The notes below the pieces were generated by a model, which did no database searches, was not told the origin of the DNA, and saw nothing but the letters and a program-made list of their open reading frames with translations. The translations under genes were made by a program, and so were the position numbers. A stretch of 19,622 nucleotides of DNA from Candidatus Nomurabacteria bacterium (GTDB lineage: Bacteria > Patescibacteriota > Minisyncoccia > Phycocordibacterales > UBA10002): positions 1-19,622 of the forward strand of contig CALRDB010000015.1 of NCBI GenBank assembly GCA_943354745.1, written 5' to 3'. This document shows positions 1 through 6,308 of the stretch, piece by piece (position 1 is the stretch's first letter; each line of letters opens with the position of its first letter).

Positions 1-107
1 CCGTCAAAGAGTTCTCAAAAGACGGTGGGGTACCCTCGCTCTCTGACAGTAAGCTGAAGGATCTGACCTGGGCGCTCGATATTAATCAGAATGTGAAGAG
101 GAGATAG
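1..107 (+). CDS. C-terminal end of a T4SS-cluster protein, possibly PrgI family (partial)
   Basis: An open frame runs from the window edge (frame of base 3) to a TAG at 105-107 and encodes 34 residues ending in a charged tail, with DSKLKDLTWALDINQN near the end. The codon choice resembles the VirB4 gene downstream. In Patescibacteria a small PrgI-family two-TM protein often precedes the TraC-like and VirB4 genes, and such proteins end in a soluble tail, so PrgI is a reasonable guess from position. No diagnostic domain remains in the fragment, so the family is inference only. Confidence 0.45.
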   Translation, partial: VKEFSKDGGVPSLSDSKLKDLTWALDINQNVKRR

Positions 108-124
108 ATATACGAAAAATAATA

Positions 125-171
125 ATGCGAATATCCGAATGAGTTCGAATCAACGAATAGCTACGAATAAG
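125..171. repeat. CGAAT-word repeat, left arm of the GxxExxY cassette
   Basis: CGAAT occurs four times at irregular spacing. Positions 161-171 (CTACGAATAAG) are the exact inverse of 589-599, and 125-133 is the inverse of the outer end of the right arm. The arm includes the ATG at 139 and the first 11 codons of the nuclease gene. Confidence 0.75.
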
Positions 172-573
172 AAACTACCGACAACAGGGGAACATGTGCT
201 CTACCCGGAGCTTTCTTTTAGAGTTAACGGTCTCTGCTTTTCTGTTCAGAATGAATTAGGACCATTCGCGAGAGAAAAGCAATATGGAGATTTACTGGAA
301 AAAAAGTTGCAAGAAGCACAAATGCCTTACCACAGAGAATTGCGTACAGGAGAACCTGGGAATATTGTGGATATTGTGGTAGAAAATAAAATTGCTCTTG
401 AATTAAAAGCGAAGCGCTCTTTATTACCAGAGGATTTTCGCCAAATACAGAATTACCTACAGGCAACTGGTATAAAACTCGGTCTTTTGATTAATTTCAG
501 GGGTCACTATCTTAAACCTATTCGGGTATTACGACTCGAACCGAAAAGCGTAAAGGAAAAGGGTGAGGTATAA
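139..573 (+). CDS. GxxExxY-family PD-(D/E)XK nuclease-like protein
   Basis: The 144-residue product matches the small GxxExxY group (PDDEXK_3 fold). Residues 40-54 hold the family signature in the variant LGPFAREKQYGDLLE, where the first glycine of the name-giving motif is Phe43 while Glu46 and Tyr49 are kept. A PD-(D/E)XK core is visible as Asp78, then Glu88-Leu-Lys90 in the LELKAK strand, followed by a Gln-rich helix and the LGLLINFRG strand. Nuclease chemistry is expected from the fold; no biological role is established for the family. The ATG at 139 lies in the repeat arm, so residues 1-11 are repeat-encoded; a GTG at 196 just before the conserved part is an alternative start. The gene separates two T4SS genes, is AT-rich, and looks transferred rather than part of the secretion machine. 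Confidence 0.85.
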   Translation: MSSNQRIATNKKLPTTGEHVLYPELSFRVNGLCFSVQNELGPFAREKQYGDLLEKKLQEAQMPYHRELRTGEPGNIVDIVVENKIALELKAKRSLLPEDFRQIQNYLQATGIKLGLLINFRGHYLKPIRVLRLEPKSVKEKGEV

Positions 574-588
574 TGACACCGTCTGTAT

Positions 589-634
589 CTTATTCGTAGC
601 TATTCGCATATTCGTTTGATTCGAATATTCGCAT
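589..634. repeat. CGAAT-word repeat, right arm of the GxxExxY cassette
   Basis: ATTCG words, the inverse of CGAAT, fill the gap between the nuclease gene and the TraC-like gene and end three bases before its ATG. The arm is the inverse of 125-171 with an extra word of about 9 bases. Confidence 0.75.
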
Positions 635-637
635 AAT

Positions 638-1291
638 ATGCCTCTAGCAGCCAAAGCATCTCAGGATTTTGTACAAATAAAGGAGATCAGAGACGGCATC
701 GTCATTCTGAAGGACGGCGGACTTCGCGCGGTCCTTATGGCTTCGTCTATCAACTTCGCCTTGAAGTCGGAGGACAACCAGCAGGCGATCATCTCCCAAT
801 TCCAAAATTTCCTGAACTCGCTCGATTTTTCAGTACAGATTGTCGTCCAGTCGAGACGTTTCGATATCAAACCCTATATCACGCTCCTAGAAGAACGAGT
901 CAAAGGCCAGAAGAACGAACTTTTAAAACTCCAGACCAGAGAATACATCGGCTTCGTCAAGAAATTCACAGAGGGTACGAACATCATGAATAAGATTTTC
1001 TTTATTGTTGTTTCGTACTCCGGCGCCATTGTACAGATGTCAGCAGGGGCAGGCGGTATTAGCATGAAGATCAAGGAAGGTTTCGGAGGGAAGGGAAGCG
1101 CATCAACTTCCGCGCACGAGAAGGGCTTCGAGGAAAACCGAACTCAGCTCGAGCAACGTGTGTCGGTAGTGGAGCAAGGTCTCGTCAGAACCGGCATTCG
1201 TGTAGCCCAGCTTGGCACCGAAGAGGTCGTGGATGTCTTCTATCAGTTGTTTAACCCGGGAGAGAATGAGAAGACGGTGCAGGAGAAGTAG
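638..1291 (+). CDS. TraC-like domain protein of the type IV secretion cluster
   Basis: This 217-residue soluble protein resembles the separate TraC-like protein encoded next to VirB4 in Patescibacteria. Residues 10-60 (FVQIKEIRDGIVILKDGGLRAV...) form the beta-strand pattern typical of the N-terminal part of TraC/VirB4-type proteins, followed by a conserved block with QIVVQSRRFD and a helical region. The C-terminal third holds a Gly/Ser-rich loop (about 145-163) and a helix with LEQRVSVVEQGLVRTGIRVAQLGTEEVVDVFYQL, which resembles the end of the VirB4 N-terminal domain. There is no Walker A motif and no TM segment. It probably works with the downstream VirB4 at the cytoplasmic face of the channel. 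The ATG at 638 directly follows the repeat; no clear Shine-Dalgarno is seen. Confidence 0.8.
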   Translation: MPLAAKASQDFVQIKEIRDGIVILKDGGLRAVLMASSINFALKSEDNQQAIISQFQNFLNSLDFSVQIVVQSRRFDIKPYITLLEERVKGQKNELLKLQTREYIGFVKKFTEGTNIMNKIFFIVVSYSGAIVQMSAGAGGISMKIKEGFGGKGSASTSAHEKGFEENRTQLEQRVSVVEQGLVRTGIRVAQLGTEEVVDVFYQLFNPGENEKTVQEK

Positions 1292-1293
1292 TA

Positions 1294-1399
1294 ACACGAA
1301 TGCAACGAATTACCATGCGAATGATACTAATCCACGAAACCCGAACTACTTCATTCGTATATTCGAAGCATTCGTGCGTTAATTTGTAGCATTCGTATC
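1294..1399. repeat. CGAAT-word inverted repeat between the TraC-like gene and virB4
   Basis: The gap starts with ACACGAATGCAACGAATTA and ends with TTCGTGCGTTAATTTGTAGC..ATTCGTAT. The reverse complement of the right part aligns with the left part at roughly three bases in four. It is the same word family as the arms around the GxxExxY gene but holds no gene. It could form a long imperfect hairpin in the mRNA between the two cistrons. Confidence 0.7.
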
Positions 1400-1407
1400 A
1401 AACTTAT

Positions 1408-3228
1408 ATGGGCTTCCTAGACTTTCTAAAACCAAAAAAGAACGACAAGGATATCGCGGAGTTTTTGCCTGAGCAGATTTACCAATCAGGCCAACTTGAA
1501 CTTCAAGACGTCATCGCGCCGGCCGCTCTCAAGGTATCTCCGAAGTCTTTGAACGTGAGCGGGAAGTTCACTCGGACATTCTTTGTCATTTCCTATCCTC
1601 GATATCTTACCGAAGGGTGGTTCGCCCCCATCATTAATCTCGATAAAGTATTCGACATCAGTATCTTCATACACCCCGTTGATACTGCCAAGGTGCTTCG
1701 CCAATTCCAAAAGAAAGTAGCCGAGGTTCAGAGTCAGATGTCGGACCGGGAAAAGAAAGGTCTTGTACGTGACCCTATGCTTGAGACGGCTTATCAAGAC
1801 CTGGAAAAACTTCGGGATGACCTCCTCCAAGCTCAAGAAAAGCTTTTTGACGTAGGGATCTACCTCACCATCTACGCCTCGAGCGAAGAAGAGCTCGATA
1901 AAACAGAAAATGAAATCAAATCGCTCCTCGAGAGTAAACTCGTTATTATTAAGCCGGCACTCTTCCAACAGGAACAGGGCTTCCGAAGTACCGCCCCTCT
2001 CGGCAACGACGAGCTTACGGTGCATAGCAAGCTCAATTCATCGCCACTTTCGAGTGTATTCCCGTTTGTTTCGTTCGATCTTACCTCAAACAAGGGCATA
2101 CTGTACGGCGTTAACCGCCACAACTCATCACTTATCCTCTTCGATCGCTTCTCGCTTGAGAACTACAATTCAATAACATTAGCAAAGTCAGGTTCGGGAA
2201 AGAGCTATATGACCAAGCTCGAGATTCTCCGCTCACTGATGTTTGGGACCGATGTTATTGTCATCGATCCGGAACGTGAGTACGAATACTTGGCCGAAGC
2301 GACAGGAGGGAAGTACTTCAATATTTCACTAAACTCAGAGCATCATATAAACCCATTTGAGCTCGCGGCACCGAGAGAAGACGAGTCGGCCGCTGACATC
2401 CTTCGTTCAAACATCATTAATCTTGTTGGGTTGTTCAGAATTTTACTTGGTGGCCTCACCGCCGAAGAGGACGCTATCATCGACCGTGCTATTACAGAAA
2501 CCTACGCGCTGAAAGATATCACACCCGAGTCTGACTTTTCGAAAATTGAACCTCCGCTTCTCTCCGACTTTGAATTGGTACTTGCCGGTATGCAGGGAGC
2601 GGAGTCCTTAGTACAGAGACTTTCGAAATACACGCGAGGTACATGGGCAGGGTTTATTAACCAGCCATCAAATGTCGATATCAACGCGAATTTCATCGTT
2701 TTCTCTCTCCGAGATATGGAGGATGAACTCAAATCCGCGGCTATGTATATCGTCATGCACTTTATCTGGAACTCCATTAGAAAGGAGCTTAAGAAACGCC
2801 TGATGGTTATTGATGAAGCCTGGTGGATGATGAAATCAGATGATACCGCGTCATTCCTCCTCGGACTCGCTAAACGTGGCCGTAAATACTACCTCGGCCT
2901 CTCCACCATCACTCAAGATGTGGACGACTTCCTCAAATCACCTTACGGATTGCCGATTCTCACGAACTCCTCGATGCAGATGCTCCTCAAGCAGTCTCCA
3001 ACCGTCGTGGACAAGCTTCAGACGATCTTTAACCTTACCGACGAGGAGAAGTATCTACTACTCGAGTCGGATGTAGGGGAGGGGCTCTTCTTCGTCGGGT
3101 TAAAACACGTCGCGGTTAAAGTTATCGCCTCCTACACCGAAGACCAGATCATCACCTCCGACCCGTCCCAACTTCTTTCGATTAAGAAAGCGAAAGAGGA
3201 TTTGAAAGCAGCCGAGGGAGCGTCATAA
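1408..3228 (+). CDS. virB4: VirB4-family type IV secretion ATPase
   Basis: This 606-residue ATPase would power assembly and transport in a type IV secretion or pilus-like system at the inner face of the membrane. Residues about 40-190 match the VirB4 N-terminal region, with a helical pair (about 90-145) and the strand FDVGIYLTIYASSEEELD. The C-terminal FtsK/HerA-like motor has Walker A as AKSGSGKS (259-266), followed by VIVIDPEREY, and Walker B as LMVIDEAWWMM (465-475). QDVDDFLKSPYG and LTNSSMQMLLKQS are typical late VirB4 blocks. It lies after the TraC-like gene and before membrane and pilin-like genes, which supports one operon. ATG at 1408 is preceded by the CGAAT repeat, without a clear ribosome binding site. 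The stop is followed directly by another repeat family. Confidence 0.93.
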   Translation: MGFLDFLKPKKNDKDIAEFLPEQIYQSGQLELQDVIAPAALKVSPKSLNVSGKFTRTFFVISYPRYLTEGWFAPIINLDKVFDISIFIHPVDTAKVLRQFQKKVAEVQSQMSDREKKGLVRDPMLETAYQDLEKLRDDLLQAQEKLFDVGIYLTIYASSEEELDKTENEIKSLLESKLVIIKPALFQQEQGFRSTAPLGNDELTVHSKLNSSPLSSVFPFVSFDLTSNKGILYGVNRHNSSLILFDRFSLENYNSITLAKSGSGKSYMTKLEILRSLMFGTDVIVIDPEREYEYLAEATGGKYFNISLNSEHHINPFELAAPREDESAADILRSNIINLVGLFRILLGGLTAEEDAIIDRAITETYALKDITPESDFSKIEPPLLSDFELVLAGMQGAESLVQRLSKYTRGTWAGFINQPSNVDINANFIVFSLRDMEDELKSAAMYIVMHFIWNSIRKELKKRLMVIDEAWWMMKSDDTASFLLGLAKRGRKYYLGLSTITQDVDDFLKSPYGLPILTNSSMQMLLKQSPTVVDKLQTIFNLTDEEKYLLLESDVGEGLFFVGLKHVAVKVIASYTEDQIITSDPSQLLSIKKAKEDLKAAEGAS

Positions 3229-3321
3229 CGGGGACTGGGACAGGTAACTGACTAACTGGGACAAGCAAAAACCTGACTGCGGATTTGTTACTAGTTACCG
3301 TTACTTGTTCCAGTTCCAGTT
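3229..3321. repeat. GGGACTGGAACAAGTAAC-word inverted repeat, copy 1
   Basis: Starting at the base after the virB4 stop, GGGGACTGGGACAGGTAACT (3230-3249) and following words are mirrored by TTACTAGTTACCGTTACTTG and TTCCAGTTCCAGTT (3288-3321). The arms are imperfect inverse copies. The same words recur at 17331-17421, 14 kb away at the end of ruvC. Confidence 0.75.
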
Positions 3322-3331
3322 CTTCACCATT

Positions 3332-3880
3332 GTGCCTTCTCAACCCCAACAAAAAAAACACACGATCTCTTCTCAAGCTGGCGCTATACTGATCGTCATT
3401 GCGTTGTTGTTCGATGTTCTGCAAGCCGCGGTTCAATATGCGAATGCTTTACCGGTGATTGGAACCATTGCCGTTGTTATATTTACAACATTACTGAATG
3501 TATGGGCATACCTCACCATCTGGTTCGCTTTTAAGTTGGTCGCTCCCGAGATTTCCTTCATGAAACCGAAGCGAGCGCTGGCCCTCAATGGGGGATTACT
3601 TATTGAGCTTATCCCCATTCTAAACGCTCTCCCTGCGTGGACACTTGCTACAGTAGTTATTATTATGACAACGAGAGGCGAAGAAGCGCTGGTAAACACA
3701 CTTGAAAAGACCGCGGGTGTTGTCGGTGCGGCTGGGAAAGTGGCAGGGGCCGCGTCGAAAATCCCCGGCATGAATAAAAATCTCAAGGAAGGGCTACAGA
3801 AAACCTCGGAAGGCGCGAAAAATACTTCGGAGTTCGCTCGTGAAAAAGCGAAGCAGATACAGGGAACTGTGTGGAAGTAG
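3332..3880 (+). CDS. Three-TM protein of the T4SS cluster, unknown function
   Basis: I do not recognise a named family. From GTG at 3332 the product is 182 residues. A short polar N-terminus leads to hydrophobic segments around GAILIVIALLFDVLQAAV, then TIAVVIFTTLLNVWAYLTIWF, then a third in LLIELIPILNALPAWTLATVV. The last 65 residues are soluble, rich in Ala, Gly and Lys, and probably helical (EKTAGVVGAAGKVAGAASK, EFAREKAKQIQG). An in-frame TTG at 3305 would extend it by nine residues, but that stretch is repeat sequence, so the GTG is preferred. Its place between virB4 and the exported proteins suggests a membrane part of the same system; that role is inferred from position. Confidence 0.75.
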   Translation: MPSQPQQKKHTISSQAGAILIVIALLFDVLQAAVQYANALPVIGTIAVVIFTTLLNVWAYLTIWFAFKLVAPEISFMKPKRALALNGGLLIELIPILNALPAWTLATVVIIMTTRGEEALVNTLEKTAGVVGAAGKVAGAASKIPGMNKNLKEGLQKTSEGAKNTSEFAREKAKQIQGTVWK

Positions 3881-3893
3881 ACTACTGTTTTTC

Positions 3894-3916
3894 TTTACAA
3901 GGCTACGCCTTGTAAA
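3894..3916. terminator. Perfect 9-bp hairpin after the three-TM protein gene
   Basis: TTTACAAGG pairs exactly with CCTTGTAAA around a CTACG loop, 13 bases after the upstream stop codon. The stem is followed by only AAGTT, so it lacks a proper T-tract on the plus strand. It could be a weak terminator, an mRNA 3' stabiliser, or the end of the longer repeat at 3959-4014. Confidence 0.45.
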
Positions 3917-3958
3917 AGTTCCTGCGACAAAGCAGTAGCGGAGTGGTCGTAAACCATG

Positions 3959-4014
3959 CAGGAATCCAGAAAATACAGACAAAGACCTGGATTCCAGCTT
4001 TCGCTGGAATGACA
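3959..4014. repeat. dRS3-like palindromic repeat, solo copy
   Basis: GGAATCCAG (3961-3969) and CTGGATTCC (3987-3995) are mirror copies, and ATTCCAGCTTTCGCTGGAAT (3991-4010) is a 20-base palindromic block. Positions 3987-4014 match 22 of 28 bases with the inverted repeat that flanks the GIY-YIG gene at 7892-7919. Read on the minus strand the unit gives the spurious peptide VIPAKAGIQ, a well-known mark of this repeat class in many bacteria. The layout resembles the neisserial dRS3 repeats (ATTCC and GGAAT ends). No gene lies inside this copy. Confidence 0.75.
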
Positions 4015-4080
4015 AGAGGTGAGAGGGGGCTGATTCTGTCTCGTAAGTAACGTACCTGTGCACAGCAAAACAGAATGCTC

Positions 4081-4089
4081 TGGTATACT
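4081..4089 (+). promoter_or_regulatory. Candidate extended -10 promoter giving a leaderless mRNA
   Basis: TGGTATACT is an extended -10 element (TGn + TATACT at 4084-4089). Only six bases separate it from the ATG at 4096, so transcription would start at or next to the start codon. No good -35 is seen, which extended -10 promoters do not need. This would start a transcript for the exported and pilin-like genes independent of the VirB4 operon. Confidence 0.5.
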
Positions 4090-4095
4090 ATACGC

Positions 4096-5133
4096 ATGCA
4101 ACGATCCTATTTCCTTTTTCTGTGTGTAGCCTTTGTCCTCGTAGGCATGCCGTCTGTTCTCTCCGCTCAGTTTTCAGGGGGGACGGGAACGGAGCTTACC
4201 ATGGCAAAGACTCCTGAGCACCCGCGTCCAGGAGATAGCGTCTCAGTCTCCGTCGAAAGTTACAACATCGACCTTAACCGTTCCGAAGTGCATTGGTTTG
4301 TGAACGACGTACCTCTAAAAACCGGTCTAGGAATAAAGAATGTAACGGTTCCGTCAGGAAGGAATGGTGAGACGACCACTGTTCGTGTCGTGGCAATCGG
4401 GGAAGACGGTCGCACCTACTCTTCGAAGGTGATTATCCGTCCGGCTGAAGTAAACCTACTCTGGCAGGCACAGAGCTATACACCTCCGTTCTATAAAGGC
4501 AAAGCTCTTATGCCCTATCAAGGCACGGTTCTTGTGGCAGCTGTGCCCTCCTTCAGTCGAGGGACTTCAGTCATGTCCGCAGAATCCCTCATTTACACAT
4601 GGAAAGAGGGTGACGACGTGATTGGGGATTCATCAGGGAAAGGGAGAAGTCTTTTTGTATTTCGCGGAAGTATCCCGATGCGACCTAAAACGATTTCAGT
4701 CACCGTAGAGAGCCCGGATCACACCATGGTAGCGGAGGCGTTGGTCAATGTCGTACCGGTAGCCCCTCGTCTCCTTTTTTATGAAGAGCATCCACGCTAT
4801 GGACTACTCACAAGCAAAGCATTGAGTGGAAGATTCCACCTCGAAGAAGATGAGGTCCGAATTAGCGCGCTCCCTTACTACTTTGAAATCAACTCCATGC
4901 TAGACAAGGCGATTTCCTACGACTGGCAAGCAAACTACAATCCCATTACCACGGAAAGGACCCCTTCGGTGGCGCTCCGTCGGCAATCGGAGAAAGCGGG
5001 TAGAACCGATCTCTTCCTAGAGGCGAAGAGTACCGACGAGCAGAAGACCTTTCAGGTAGCCGAGGAAAGACTCTCGATAGAATTCCCAGAGAAATCGGGC
5101 TTTACTTCTAATGAAGCAACACCGGTACAATAA
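4096..5133 (+). CDS. Exported Ig-like protein of the T4SS cluster, unknown function
   Basis: From ATG at 4096 the product has 345 residues and begins with a classical signal peptide: MQRSYF, a hydrophobic core, then a probable signal-peptidase I site after VLSA (residue 24). There is no lipobox. The mature part starts with an Ig/PKD-like beta pattern (PGDSVSVSVESYNIDLNRSEVHW..., then ATTVRVVAIGEDGRTY-like strands), followed by LLWQAQSYTPPFYKGKALM and a second beta-rich half. An in-frame ATG at 4075 would add seven residues; the one at 4096 fits both the signal peptide and the promoter. It lies 13 bases before the pilin-like gene and is probably cotranscribed with it. A cell-surface or structural role in the system is inferred from export and position. 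Confidence 0.75.
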   Translation: MQRSYFLFLCVAFVLVGMPSVLSAQFSGGTGTELTMAKTPEHPRPGDSVSVSVESYNIDLNRSEVHWFVNDVPLKTGLGIKNVTVPSGRNGETTTVRVVAIGEDGRTYSSKVIIRPAEVNLLWQAQSYTPPFYKGKALMPYQGTVLVAAVPSFSRGTSVMSAESLIYTWKEGDDVIGDSSGKGRSLFVFRGSIPMRPKTISVTVESPDHTMVAEALVNVVPVAPRLLFYEEHPRYGLLTSKALSGRFHLEEDEVRISALPYYFEINSMLDKAISYDWQANYNPITTERTPSVALRRQSEKAGRTDLFLEAKSTDEQKTFQVAEERLSIEFPEKSGFTSNEATPVQ

Positions 5134-5146
5134 TTAAGCCAGTTAT

Positions 5147-6154
5147 ATGCGCTCATTTATTCTTTACAGTTTGTTTGTTATCGCCATCGTTTGTTCTGGA
5201 TCGGTGTCCCCGATTCCCATGGCTCACGCCTCCAATGTGAACTATGTCCCTCTTGCCCCTATCGATGTGAACGGCTCTGAATTCAAAACCGGTCAAGAGT
5301 GTAAAGCCCCCACCTGTTTCCCAAGGTACCTCCGCACTATTTACAATGTAGGTGTCGCCATAGCTGGTCTCTTCGCGGTGTTCGCTATCGTGCGGGGAGG
5401 TTTTACGCTCCTCTTCACCGACTCGATACTAGGGCACAGTGAAGGGAAGGGGCAGATTCTACGAGCTCTCGGTGGTCTTGTCATCGTGTACGGCTCGTAC
5501 ATTTTTATGAACCAGATCAATCCAGCACTTGGAAGGGACCTTGATTTGTCCTTATCCTTCCCCCGTATCACTAACAACAAAGATACTTCAGTACTGTCAG
5601 TGGTGAGTGTTTACACCGAGGCGGAACTTAAGGCGAGAGAAGACGAAGGGAAATTTATCGGAGGTCTTAGAAGGGGTGTTGATGCGATTGACGTTCAAGC
5701 AGATAAAGAGAGTAAAAGATTAACAGATGCAGCGATTGCGGCTGGCGTGGATCCGTCTAAGCCTGAAACACTTGCGTCGGAAAATATCAATACTCCTGAA
5801 AAGAGAGCTGCATTGGCAGGACTAGAAACGGCAAAATTACTAACTGGCAGAGCTGCTGCGGAAAGAGAAGTAGCGAAAGCCATCGGGGCAATTACACCCA
5901 TTGTAAATGATGCCATCCGCATTTCTAAGGATCATAGTTTGACGTTTAATCAGAGAGTCGGAAAGCTCACCAAAATACAGAAGGAAATTTATACTGGAGC
6001 AATGAGGACTGCTAGTGACTTACACAAGAAGGGTTTTATTAAGGAATCCGAAGCTGTTCTCACCGAAGCAGCGAAGGCGAGAGGAACCACACAGACCGCT
6101 ATTGAGGAAATAGAGAAGATTCAGTCATTGCAGATAGATGCTCCCGCGGTCTAG
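5147..6154 (+). CDS. T4SS-pilin-domain protein with long C-terminal extension
   Basis: The 335-residue product starts with a signal peptide (cleavage likely after MAHA, residue 28). A cysteine pair follows (Cys52, Cys57 in QECKAPTCFPRYLRTIYN), then two TM segments: VGVAIAGLFAVFAIVRGGFT (about 68-87) and ILRALGGLVIVYGSYIFM (about 105-122), ending in NQINPAL. This order, with Cys residues ahead of a VirB2/TrbC-like helical hairpin, is the pattern of the T4SS-pilin proteins of Patescibacteria. Unlike a simple pilin of about 120 residues, it carries about 200 more after the second TM, charged and mainly helical (AELKAREDEGKFIGGLRRG; REVAKAIGAI; VGKLTKIQKEIYTGAMRTA). It may be a channel or anchor component rather than a polymerised pilin. 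It probably shares a transcript with the gene before it. Confidence 0.75.
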   Translation: MRSFILYSLFVIAIVCSGSVSPIPMAHASNVNYVPLAPIDVNGSEFKTGQECKAPTCFPRYLRTIYNVGVAIAGLFAVFAIVRGGFTLLFTDSILGHSEGKGQILRALGGLVIVYGSYIFMNQINPALGRDLDLSLSFPRITNNKDTSVLSVVSVYTEAELKAREDEGKFIGGLRRGVDAIDVQADKESKRLTDAAIAAGVDPSKPETLASENINTPEKRAALAGLETAKLLTGRAAAEREVAKAIGAITPIVNDAIRISKDHSLTFNQRVGKLTKIQKEIYTGAMRTASDLHKKGFIKESEAVLTEAAKARGTTQTAIEEIEKIQSLQIDAPAV

Positions 6155-6308
6155 GCCACAATAACAGTTACCAAGACCGGCCTTGGCATTAAATTTAGTA
6201 GCCTAGAGAAAACGTTAATCGGTTAAATATGTCAGAGGGCAAAGTTAAAGGTGGCATTGTTAGTTATTTCTAAGCTTTTTTCCATCTTATACTTAATTAA
6301 TTTCTGTT

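Larger units (their letters stand above)
110..637 (+). mobile_element. Putative mini-element: GxxExxY nuclease gene between CGAAT-word inverted repeats
   Basis: The stretch between the stop of the upstream gene (107) and the ATG of the TraC-like gene (638) is filled by one nuclease ORF and two CGAAT-rich arms in inverted orientation. Left positions 144-171 match the reverse complement of 589-626 apart from an insertion of about 9 bases in the right copy, and both outer ends begin ATGCGAATA when read inward. The gene is clearly more AT-rich than its neighbours: two 60-base lines counted by hand gave 38% and 32% GC. No transposase is present. That it moved as a unit is inference from the symmetry and base composition. 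Confidence 0.5.

Noticed and set aside
110..1407. CGAAT words as a CRISPR array
   Set aside because: Spacing is irregular, the words are too short, the copies are inverted rather than direct, and no cas gene is present.
1910..2176. Frames opposite or shifted within virB4, dnaA, tyrS and the penicillin-binding protein gene
   Set aside because: They overlap well-supported genes entirely, show no domains, and have composition expected of shadow frames.
3895..4101. Minus-strand frames reading VIPAKAGIQ across the ATTCC/GGAAT repeat
   Set aside because: This peptide is a typical spurious translation of a widespread palindromic repeat. The frames overlap each other and the start of the exported protein and show no domain.
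6228..6272. Tiny ORF MSEGKVKGGIVSYF in the gap before the propeller gene
   Set aside because: Only 14 residues, with no recognisable start signal or similarity; expected by chance.
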